A DNA stretch of 9,802 bases, from contig CAIYTJ010000620.1 of assembly GCA_903929065.1 (NCBI GenBank), forward strand, positions 1 through 9,802. The letters run 5' to 3'. The stretch comes from an uncultured Bacteroidales bacterium. GTDB taxonomy: Bacteria; Bacteroidota; Bacteroidia; Bacteroidales; Paludibacteraceae. This document shows positions 4,903-9,802 of the stretch, in pieces (the first letter of the stretch is position 1; every line of letters starts with the position of its first letter). The notes under the pieces were generated by a model. That model was not told the DNA's origin, made no database searches, and saw only the letters and a program-made list of their open reading frames with translations. The position numbers were made by a program, and so were the translations under genes.

Positions 4903-4993
4903 TTAATTTGTAAAGATCAAATACAAGAGATCCTATGAATCTCAGAGAAACTTGACTGCCGGAGTTTTTAGTTTCAGCAGCGGTTACGTTGTT

Positions 4994-5022
4994 ATTATAT
5001 CACATTTTTTTCAATTTGTACA
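4994..5022 (-). promoter_or_regulatory. Sigma70 promoter with extended -10 for the large RNA
   Basis: TGTACA (5022-5017), 17-bp spacer, perfect TATAAT (4999-4994) preceded by TG at the extended -10 position. Start at about 4987, 40 nt upstream of the long closing helix. It lies just after the stop of the small gene at 5040 and has no coding gene downstream, so it points to an RNA product made by unmodified host polymerase. Confidence 0.6.
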
Positions 5023-5039
5023 GAGAATAATTCATTTTT

Positions 5040-5237
5040 TTACAGCCCATGTTCATGGCTCATTCCCAATTCTTTGCAGATTAGAAAAGCCGCCGCAGTC
5101 TTCATTTCAATCTCGCGTTGTCCTTGAGGAGTTACGAAGACGCTTCCAAGATATCGGTCTTCTTGACGAAGAGCGTATTGATATCCGAGGAGAGCTTTTT
5201 TCTGTTCTTTACTCAATTTAATTTTTGTAGATTTCAT
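5040..5237 (-). CDS. Small basic protein, unknown function
   Basis: A 65-aa product from the ATG at 5237, rich in Lys and Glu in its first half (KSTKIKLSKEQKKALLGY), with a probable helix AAAFLICKELGM near the end. No family recognised. A GTG at 5273 in the same frame would add 12 residues but has no leader signal; the ATG is preceded by a CA-rich leader (CCACACCACAAC) with AAGGA about 14 nt upstream, too far for a normal Shine-Dalgarno. It stands alone between the terminator of the Gp88-like gene and the large-RNA promoter. It could be an early host-takeover protein by size and position, but nothing proves this. Confidence 0.5.
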   Translation of the reverse strand: MKSTKIKLSKEQKKALLGYQYALRQEDRYLGSVFVTPQGQREIEMKTAAAFLICKELGMSHEHGL

Positions 5238-5360
5238 GTTGTGGTGTGGTTTCCTTACAGGCTTAATATACACTATTTTAGTCGGTTTGTAAACAAAAAA
5301 GTGTGTAAAAAGTGAATTATTTTTTGCCTCTTGGATTCCAACGAGTTACGACTTTCCACG

Positions 5361-5397
5361 AAAAACCCCTCCAATCCAGAAGGAAAGAAGGGTTTTT
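5361..5397 (-). terminator. Intrinsic terminator after the Gp88-like gene
   Basis: AAAAACCC pairs with GGGTTTTT, 8 bp, about 20 nt downstream of the stop codon at 5418. Because the stem itself ends in A and T runs, it could work in both directions. Confidence 0.65.
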
Positions 5398-5417
5398 TAA
5401 CCTCTTAGCAGAGTCGA

Positions 5418-6758
5418 TTAATGCTTGATCAAATAGATCCCAAGAACATCCTTTCGTGTTGCTGGCTTATCGGATTCACCAGGAAGAATAATGGCATTAT
5501 AAGGTGCCACTTCATCATCCTCAAGTTTCTTGACTGGTTTTTTAGAAATTTCGGCAACAGTGAATATGTCCTTGGCGTCAATATCATAATGGTTGGCAAT
5601 AATCTTTTTCACTGCATCTGCATCTTCATATTGCCAACCTTTACCAACTGGCTGAGTGATATAACCATTTTTCTTAATTTCTTTAAAATCAGCAAATCTG
5701 GAATCGCTATCAGCATCTACAATTTGTGCATGTAGATCTTTTTTAGGATTTATTACTGAATCTTGCTTACCACCAAAGGAATATCTTGTAGTCAAATTGG
5801 TAGGTTTGTTTTTATCAATCTTATGCATCGCAACTTCTTTAGAATATAGGTAATGTTCAACATTAGGTGTCGCATCAATAATTCTTTTAACTAAACGTAG
5901 ATATTCATTAGAAAGAATATCACCAGCATCATTCCATCGAATCTGTACTGTCTTATGACCCATAACTATTTCTCCAGTATCAGAATCTTGGATTTTGAAT
6001 TGTTTCTTTGCAAACCGATTAGCTTTCTTTGTGATTTCTTTGATCATTTCAGATTCATATCCTTCAGCATCATTAAAAATATAATTCAACATTCTATGTT
6101 GTTTCATTGTTGCATCCGAAAACATTAAATAACCATGTGCTCTTGCATAACAATCAATCTTACAAATGCCTGCGTTTGCACAAGTGGTTACAACACGAAA
6201 GTCCCCGGTGTCTTCATCTACAGTCAAACCCATTAAGGCAGGGATAGAAGTATTAAAAAATACTTTGTCCTCATTATCCTTATTAGATTTCTTCATCTTT
6301 TCATTTTGAGAAAGTAACTTAGTGGGTCTCACCTTTATAAGATCAGCAAATTTCTTAAGATCAAATGTACCAGCTTCTGAATCATCGTCTTCAGATGGAT
6401 CACCAGCAGGAAGTATTATCATTACTTTTCTGGCTTGAGAACCATGAACAAGAATACCAAATTTATCTGGTTTTACCTTATCCGGATCTCCTGCCTTTTC
6501 AATTGCATTTTTCTTTTTTTGAGGAGTGTTTTGCCATTCAACAGCAGTACTTAGAATCTTTTCTAATTCCTCTGGGGGAAGAACCGAAGTCTTTGTTCCA
6601 AGTGTATTAAATGCTTCATTAAGCTCTTCTATAATATCAAAATATTTAGTATTTCTTCCTTCAATAATTGTACGACCGATATTAAACACTTCTATATCAG
6701 ATGTGTTTAATACAGCAGCCGCGGCGAATTCTTCTAGTAATTTTCTGTCTATAATCAT
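5418..6758 (-). CDS. Gp88-like protein
   Basis: A 446-aa protein from the ATG at 6758. The frame stays open further upstream to 6863, but that extension overlaps tRNA sequence and the late promoter at 6778-6785, so 6758 is the start. The middle matches the phage Gp88 family: PALMGLT then a cysteine cluster CANAGICKIDCYARAHG (about residues 190-206), a following R/N segment, IRWNDAGDILSNEYLRLV, and VEHYLYSKE. These form the conserved Cys, Trp-Asp-Gly-Asp and Tyr-Lys motifs of the family, whose function is not established. The N-terminal 150 residues and the C-terminal 100 are extra and contain acidic runs (DPSEDDDSEAG). The first residues KLLEEFAAAAVL resemble the helix found at the start of nearby late proteins. 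A terminator follows. Likely late expression. Confidence 0.75.
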   Translation of the reverse strand: MIIDRKLLEEFAAAAVLNTSDIEVFNIGRTIIEGRNTKYFDIIEELNEAFNTLGTKTSVLPPEELEKILSTAVEWQNTPQKKKNAIEKAGDPDKVKPDKFGILVHGSQARKVMIILPAGDPSEDDDSEAGTFDLKKFADLIKVRPTKLLSQNEKMKKSNKDNEDKVFFNTSIPALMGLTVDEDTGDFRVVTTCANAGICKIDCYARAHGYLMFSDATMKQHRMLNYIFNDAEGYESEMIKEITKKANRFAKKQFKIQDSDTGEIVMGHKTVQIRWNDAGDILSNEYLRLVKRIIDATPNVEHYLYSKEVAMHKIDKNKPTNLTTRYSFGGKQDSVINPKKDLHAQIVDADSDSRFADFKEIKKNGYITQPVGKGWQYEDADAVKKIIANHYDIDAKDIFTVAEISKKPVKKLEDDEVAPYNAIILPGESDKPATRKDVLGIYLIKH

Positions 6759-6777
6759 ACATGTTGATGTTATACTG

Positions 6778-6785
6778 TATTTATA
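6778..6785 (-). promoter_or_regulatory. T4-type late promoter for the Gp88-like gene
   Basis: Perfect TATAAATA; predicted start about 6772 gives a 14-nt leader without a Shine-Dalgarno. It fixes the start codon of the gene at 6758. Confidence 0.65.
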
Positions 6786-6808
6786 TAATGCAATCGTTTT
6801 AAAATCAA

Positions 6809-6868
6809 AGGATGCCGGAGGTGATGCTACCCAAGGCGGATTAGACCTCCATCGGTTTAGCAATCCGT
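6809..6868 (-). pseudogene. tRNA-Ser(GCU) remnant lacking the 5' acceptor and D-arm
   Basis: Loop TTGCTAA (GCU) on a short stem CGG/CCG, a long variable arm GGA...TCC, a T-loop AGCATCA and an acceptor strand GGCATCC. The upstream neighbour ends only 7 nt before this piece, so no acceptor 5' strand or D-arm can exist. No CCA. Confidence 0.55.
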
Positions 6869-6875
6869 ATTAAAT

Positions 6876-6955
6876 TGGTAGCACTAGTAGGAATTTCACC
6901 TACACCAAAATACCGCATATGAAACGGTCCCAGCAATAATACTGGTTGTAGTGCC
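6876..6955 (-). tRNA. tRNA(CAU), candidate tRNA-Ile2 for TilS, or tRNA-Met
   Basis: Acceptor GGCACTA/TAGTGCT (first pair G-U), anticodon stem ACCGT/GCGGT with loop TTCATAT (CAU), T-stem GTAGG/CCTAC, discriminator A and encoded CCA. The D-stem CCAG/CTGG has loop TATTATTG without GG, the T-loop is TGAAATT, and the variable region is 8 nt. All acceptor pairs form, so it is not an initiator. A phage TilS gene lies upstream on the same strand, which makes a lysidine-modified AUA-reading tRNA a fair inference; Met cannot be excluded from sequence. Confidence 0.72.
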
Positions 6956-6962
6956 TTTAAAT

Positions 6963-7036
6963 TGGAGACCTGCCAGGGTAACGCTCCCTGCTTTACGAAT
7001 TTGCAATCCGGTGCATGACTTCTCTGCCAACAGGTC
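6963..7036 (-). tRNA. tRNA-Cys(GCA)
   Basis: Acceptor GACCTGT/GCAGGTC, discriminator U (the cysteine identity base), CCA encoded, loop TTGCAAA (GCA). T-stem CAGGG/CCCTG is perfect with loop AGCGTTA; D-loop AGAAGTC. Both loops equal those of tRNA-Arg(CCU). Upstream, 7068-7114 holds a weak 3' tRNA remnant (T-arm-like GTTAG-GTTAAAT-CTGAC). Confidence 0.85.
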
Positions 7037-7125
7037 ATATGTAAAACTTTTGTAGGGCTTTTAAAATTGTAGACCTTCTGTCAGATTTAACCTAACAACA
7101 GTCTCACTATAGACAAGATGTGTAT

Positions 7126-7488
7126 TTATCTATTCCAAAACCGATCCGCATTAATCAACGCTTGCCGCATATTATTCACACCTACAGGATTGGCACTATG
7201 AATAGACCATGTTATACGGCTAAGCTTACCATGATATGCAGCTTCTTCAATCCATTGTGCAACATCATAACCAGTACCAGCTTCAGTTGGACCGAGATCA
7301 TGATCCAAACTGATGGATTCTACTCGTCCCGTCTTCAATAACTTTATTGCTTCATCTGCAGTTTTTGCGAGTACGTTATAGCCTGGGCGTATCGGACGCA
7401 AGTCATCAAGCCATACATGCAATGCTTCACTTTCAAGTATAGCTAGTGCAATTTCGTATAAAGTATTATTTCTTGAGAATTTATTCAT
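7126..7488 (-). CDS. Cyclic-phosphate-processing receiver-domain protein
   Basis: A 120-aa protein. After a 21-residue N-terminal helix (LYEIALAILES) comes HVWLDDLRPIRPGYN, then SISLDHDLGPTEAGTGYDVA, then ITWSIHSANPVGVNNM. The D-D pair, the SLDHDLG strand and the SxNxxG segment identify the receiver-like family proposed to process cyclic phosphates at RNA ends; the exact reaction is not proven. In a region full of tRNAs, an RNA-end function would fit, for instance with repair of cut tRNAs, but this is inference. A 7/8 late-promoter box overlaps the stop codon of TilS upstream, so its mRNA would start about 1 nt before the ATG. Start at 7488 is the only good choice. Confidence 0.8.
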   Translation of the reverse strand: MNKFSRNNTLYEIALAILESEALHVWLDDLRPIRPGYNVLAKTADEAIKLLKTGRVESISLDHDLGPTEAGTGYDVAQWIEEAAYHGKLSRITWSIHSANPVGVNNMRQALINADRFWNR

Positions 7489-7494
7489 ATATCA

Positions 7495-7502
7495 TATTTA
7501 TT
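7495..7502 (-). promoter_or_regulatory. Near-consensus late promoter for the receiver-domain gene
   Basis: AATAAATA, one mismatch to TATAAATA, overlapping the TilS stop codon. Predicted start about 7489, next to the ATG at 7488. Confidence 0.4.
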
Positions 7503-8121
7503 AAATATAAAACTTTTTCTTCACAACTTTCTCTAATCCGAGTTGTCTTTCATTCAGAATTGGAATTAGTTTTGTTCTCATCCAAGACCGATTATTTGAA
7601 AGATCGTGATTTGTCGGATCTTCCACAATATAGTTCATCAGATTATTTTCATTTGCATATTCAATAAAATCTTGTTTTGTTGAAAGGAGAAATGGATGGT
7701 AAATAGAGAATCCTGAGAACTGAGTAAACCAAGGAATAGGTTTATGTTCCGGACAACCCTTGAGGCAATTTGATAGATATGACTCAACACAATCATTTAG
7801 ATGATGCCCTGAAAGAAAAGATCCGCCGAAAATTCGTAACATGCTATGTCTCCATGATCTCATTCCATTTTCAGAAGTATCAGAGAAATAGGAATCCCGT
7901 TTAAAAAATCTTGCTTCAAAATCAAAATCATTGGCAAATTGATATACAGCTTCTTCCATATCATCATTAATCCCTTGAATCTTATGATTGAAATGAATCA
8001 GACTAAAATCTTGTCTAAACTGAAACTTCAACCAATGAGCAGCACAGATGCTATCAAGACCAGCTGATACCAGAAAGGTAAAAGAATCTCTTGGGACATA
8101 TTGTTGTTTTACTTGGATCAT
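7501..8121 (-). CDS. tilS: Minimal tRNA(Ile)-lysidine synthase TilS
   Basis: A 206-aa PP-loop ATPase. The P-loop is SAGLDS (family SGGxDS) at about residues 19-24; then HFNHKI, the substrate-side SENGMRSWRHSML, GHHLNDCVESYL (family AHHxDDxAET) and VEDPTNHDLSNNRSWMRTKL (family EDPSNxDxxxxRNxxR). Together these are specific for TilS, which ligates lysine to C34 of tRNA-Ile(CAU) so that it reads AUA instead of AUG. Bacterial TilS is usually 300-430 aa; this one stops after the catalytic domain and lacks the C-terminal tRNA-binding domains. The Gly-to-Ala change in the P-loop is unusual. It follows the gene at 8123 with 1 nt between, so the two are co-translated from one mRNA. A CAU tRNA lies 545 nt downstream. 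Confidence 0.88.
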   Translation of the reverse strand: MIQVKQQYVPRDSFTFLVSAGLDSICAAHWLKFQFRQDFSLIHFNHKIQGINDDMEEAVYQFANDFDFEARFFKRDSYFSDTSENGMRSWRHSMLRIFGGSFLSGHHLNDCVESYLSNCLKGCPEHKPIPWFTQFSGFSIYHPFLLSTKQDFIEYANENNLMNYIVEDPTNHDLSNNRSWMRTKLIPILNERQLGLEKVVKKKFYI

Positions 8122-8122
8122 A

Positions 8123-8605
8123 TTATAGTTTATGTTTGCGGTGCATTTCGGTTTTAAGAATTCCTCGGATCATTACAATTTGTTTACCCGTGAATTTATG
8201 GGTGTGAATATCATCGTACCATATTTTCTTTTTTGTCATTTTAATAATGGCACGAATAACAAATTTACTTGAAGTTTTGATTATTTCTAAAAGTTGTTCG
8301 CTTAGATAATGCTTTGATGTAAACCAATCATAGTGAATTAAGAACTCTTCATTTTGATAAAGGTTTAAAATTTGTGTTTTAATATGAGATATTGCTGATC
8401 TCATTGGATCAATATATCTGGAAGAAATCGCTCGATCAATGAGATTCTGACAGTCTGAAATTACATCATTAAGAGTAAGTTCATCTCCAATATAATGTTT
8501 TAGAATATGAATATCATGGGCTTCCGTGTTCTGACAGACTGAACATGAAACAGCATAGTTTAAAATGATAGTCTTTAGTTTGATATATTCTTTGTTATTA
8601 TTCAT
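8123..8605 (-). CDS. Unknown protein with CxxC...HxxHI-like N-terminus, operon partner of TilS
   Basis: A 160-aa protein from the ATG at 8605, preceded by an A-rich leader (GCAAATAA) without Shine-Dalgarno. Near the N-terminus CSVCQNTEAHDIHILKHY has a CxxC and closely spaced His residues, suggestive of a metal site or a degenerate HNH start, but no other HNH residues follow. The rest is mostly helical with a Lys/His-rich C-terminus (MTKKKIWYDD, GILKTEMHRKHKL), which fits nucleic-acid binding. It ends 1 nt before TilS, and no late-promoter octamer precedes it, unlike the other genes here. A role in tRNA binding or modification with TilS is a guess from the operon. Confidence 0.7.
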   Translation of the reverse strand: MNNNKEYIKLKTIILNYAVSCSVCQNTEAHDIHILKHYIGDELTLNDVISDCQNLIDRAISSRYIDPMRSAISHIKTQILNLYQNEEFLIHYDWFTSKHYLSEQLLEIIKTSSKFVIRAIIKMTKKKIWYDDIHTHKFTGKQIVMIRGILKTEMHRKHKL

Positions 8606-8689
8606 TTATTTGCGGATGTTTTATGTCACTGTTTTGCAGATTGGAATTGCAAGTGTTCCCCACTTTGATGCTTATGCGGCTATATTACA

Positions 8690-8733
8690 AATAAAAACCT
8701 CTCACTCTTACATAAAAGCCGAGTGAGAGGTTT
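8690..8733 (-). terminator. Intrinsic terminator after the 85-aa gene
   Basis: A perfect 13-bp stem, AAACCTCTCACTC with GAGTGAGAGGTTT, 13-nt loop, then TTTATTTG on the minus strand; it begins about 30 nt after the stop codon at 8764 and isolates the TilS operon from upstream transcription. Confidence 0.85.
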
Positions 8734-8763
8734 CTGAATTTTATTATTACATGAAATGTATCT

Positions 8764-9021
8764 TCACCATTCGTATCGATTTTTCCATGCCTTGGCAGCA
8801 ACACCTAGATGTTTACCAAGAATATCAAAATCTTCATTATCCCATTCCATAGCACCATCATATGTTGCAGACCAAGCAAACAGAAGATATTCTAATTCAG
8901 AGGGGTCTAGATCCAGAATTGAAGTTAATACTTTTTTTGCTTTATATGATCCCTTAATATCTTTGGAGTTAGATTCTTTAAGAAATAGTCTTGCAATATC
9001 TACTAGTTTTTGATTATTCAT
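8764..9021 (-). CDS. Unknown 85-aa protein with virion-type N-terminal helix
   Basis: Starts with MNNQKLVDIARLFLKES, a helix shared with the receiver-domain protein (LYEIALAILES) and the LRR protein (LLELARVVLED). The rest is acidic in the middle (DLDPSELEYLLFAWSATYDG, DNEDFD) and ends in aromatic and basic residues (AAKAWKNRYEW). No family recognised. A perfect late promoter at 9043-9050 gives a 16-nt leader made of CAA repeats with no Shine-Dalgarno, and a strong terminator follows, so this is a single-gene late unit. The L-K-E|S junction fits the (L/I)-x-E rule of T4-type prohead protease, so the helix may be a removable packaging signal; this is inference. Confidence 0.75.
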   Translation of the reverse strand: MNNQKLVDIARLFLKESNSKDIKGSYKAKKVLTSILDLDPSELEYLLFAWSATYDGAMEWDNEDFDILGKHLGVAAKAWKNRYEW

Positions 9022-9050
9022 TGTTGTTGTTGTTGTTTGTTCTATTTATA
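9022..9050 (-). promoter_or_regulatory. Late promoter and CAA-repeat leader of the 85-aa gene
   Basis: TATAAATA at 9050-9043, then GAACAAACAACAACAACAACA up to the ATG. The leader has no G after its start region and cannot fold, resembling CA-rich translation-enhancing leaders such as TMV omega. Confidence 0.65.
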
Positions 9051-9054
9051 AAAA

Positions 9055-9802
9055 TTATTTTTCTGATTTCTTGAATTCCACCCACTCATCTTTATCAAAT
9101 CCTTTAGATCCTTTTGTATGATGTATTACTAATTCTGGATTACATCTAGAAAATACAGCTCTATCTAGTTTAGGAGCATCTCCTTTAAAGTACACATTTT
9201 TTAAATTAGAGCATCCAGCAAAAGCCATGCCTTCTATTAAGTGAACACTGGAGGGTATTGTAACATTATCTAATGCTCTATCACCAACAAAAGCCATTTT
9301 TCTAATTATCTGAAGTTTACTTGGAAGAGTAACTGTTTCTAATTTTGGGCATTGACCACAAACTGCATTATCTATTTCAATGATATTATCAGAAAAATGA
9401 ATACTTTCTAGATGATAACAACTATAGAAAGCAGAATCGCCTATAATTTTAAGACTGTCTGGAATTGTGACAGTCTTTAAACTCGGACTACCACTGAATG
9501 CTAATTTACCAATAGATTTAATCCCGGGTGCAATAATATAACTTGTAATTTTGTCTACAGCTCTACCTTGTAACCCCTTCACGTGAGCTAGAGCTTTATC
9601 AGCAATACCAGTAATTGATTCTCCATCTATTTTATTGGGTATTATTACAGAACCACTAAGAATCTTTGAAATACCAGTAATATTATTGTCTTTATAAATA
9701 AATGGAGATTCCTCTTCCTCATTTACTTGCTGATAGTCTTCAAGTACTACTCTTGCAAGTTCAAGTAAAGCTTTATTATCATTGATTGATACGACTGCCG
9801 TA
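9055..9802 (-). CDS. BspA-type leucine-rich-repeat protein (5' end outside window)
   Basis: The frame is open to the window edge (249 residues seen); a GTG at 9582 is internal, since the repeat pattern and the N-terminal helix continue upstream of it. The C-terminal part has about five LRR_5 repeats of 22-23 residues, such as IKSIGKLAFSGSPSLKTVTI, LKIIGDSAFYSCYHLESIHF and VHLIEGMAFAGCSNLKNVYF, a fold used for binding proteins or glycans on surfaces. The visible N-terminus contains NKALLELARVVLEDYQQ, the helix shared with two nearby late proteins, followed by an acidic NEEEE. It ends HTKGSKGFDKDEW. In a phage it may be a virion surface or host-contact protein; this is inference. Its promoter lies outside the window. 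Confidence 0.85.
   Translation of the reverse strand, partial: TAVVSINDNKALLELARVVLEDYQQVNEEEESPFIYKDNNITGISKILSGSVIIPNKIDGESITGIADKALAHVKGLQGRAVDKITSYIIAPGIKSIGKLAFSGSPSLKTVTIPDSLKIIGDSAFYSCYHLESIHFSDNIIEIDNAVCGQCPKLETVTLPSKLQIIRKMAFVGDRALDNVTIPSSVHLIEGMAFAGCSNLKNVYFKGDAPKLDRAVFSRCNPELVIHHTKGSKGFDKDEWVEFKKSEK

Larger units (their letters stand above)
4160..4987 (-). ncRNA. Very large structured RNA (about 0.8 kb), GOLLD/ROOL-like in size and setting
   Basis: A region of over 800 nt with no credible gene but many nested helices. CTCTGAGATTC (4947-4937) pairs with GAATCCTCAGAG (4171-4160), 11 bp with one bulge, closing a 788-nt domain. Inside, GCCAAT/ATTGGC (4860 and 4673 ends) closes a subdomain holding TTTTCCTG/CAGGAAAA, GATGATA/TATCATT, GCCCG/CGGGC and TTGATTATC/GATAATCAA. 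Further hairpins are CAAATG-CTTGC-CATTTG, CTCAAG...CTTGAG, CCGAC...GTCGG and GCTTC...GAAGC. At 4250-4352 a tRNA-like fold has TCTCTG/CAGAGA ends and a canonical T-arm GATTG-TTCGAAT-CAATC. A sigma70-type promoter lies just upstream. GOLLD and ROOL RNAs are known giant phage or prophage RNAs found next to tRNA genes; membership is inferred from size and context only. Confidence 0.6.

Noticed and set aside
4952..5315. Plus-strand open frames opposite the 65-aa gene
   Set aside because: They are antisense to the large-RNA promoter and the small gene, with no start signals.
6365..6873. Plus-strand open frames opposite the Gp88-like gene
   Set aside because: Shadows of the conserved minus-strand gene; no family resemblance.
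7068..7114. tRNA-like piece with GTCT/AGAC hairpin and T-arm-like GTTAG/CTGAC
   Set aside because: There is no acceptor 5' strand or D-arm; too weak to call beyond a remnant.
1..9802. CRISPR array, IS ends or replication origin
   Set aside because: No regularly spaced repeats, no terminal inverted repeats with target duplications and no iteron cluster are visible.

Overview
The window (about two thirds A+T) looks like part of a large tailed-phage genome of T4-like regulatory style. The reasons are a dense tRNA cluster, small single-domain genes packed on one strand, a homing endonuclease and a TnpB-like nuclease, a phage-type Gp88-like gene, and copies of the T4 late-promoter octamer TATAAATA placed just ahead of several genes. 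Clear Shine-Dalgarno sequences are almost absent; starts are preceded by A-rich leaders, and some late promoters sit so close to the ATG that the mRNA would be leaderless. The host cannot be named from this sequence.

Layout. 1-761 (+): C-terminal part of a TnpB/RuvC nuclease. Everything else reads on the minus strand; described in map order: 767-1501 phosphoribosyltransferase; 1524-1766 a structured RNA closed by a 12-bp stem; 1774-1844 a 71-nt tmRNA-like tRNA-Ala domain; 1855-3229 a run of tRNAs (Trp, His, Arg-UCG, truncated Ser-UGA, Arg-UCU, Lys, Gly, Tyr, Thr, initiator Met) with several tRNA-like elements between them; 3251-3966 a frameshifted GIY-YIG homing endonuclease; 3983-4146 tRNA-Ile(UAU) and tRNA-Arg(CCU); about 4160-4987 a very large structured RNA with its own sigma70-type promoter; 5040-5237 a small hypothetical gene; 5418-6758 a Gp88-like protein; 6809-7036 Ser(GCU) remnant, tRNA-CAU and tRNA-Cys; 7126-7488 a cyclic-phosphate-processing receiver-domain protein; 7501-8605 a two-gene operon of an unknown protein and a minimal TilS; 8764-9021 an unknown 85-aa protein; 9055-9802 a BspA-type leucine-rich-repeat protein cut by the window edge.

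How it fits together. The tRNA cluster and TilS form a translation-support module: TilS makes lysidine on a CAU-anticodon tRNA-Ile, and a CAU tRNA lies just downstream of it; the cluster also holds an initiator-type tRNA that starts 3 nt after a late promoter's predicted start site. The genes with late promoters tend to encode N-termini with a shared short helix or a T4 capsid-targeting-like peptide, which suggests late, virion-associated products.

Most unusual signals: an alternative tRNA elbow (T-loop A-[GT]-C-R-T-N-A) recurring in six tRNAs, with identical D-loops in two of them; the tmRNA-like 71-mer; the roughly 800-nt RNA closed by an 11-bp helix; a hairpin motif with fixed flanks and covarying stems present three times; and a GIY-YIG gene broken at an A7 run. 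All structures here were paired by hand and none was scored by software.
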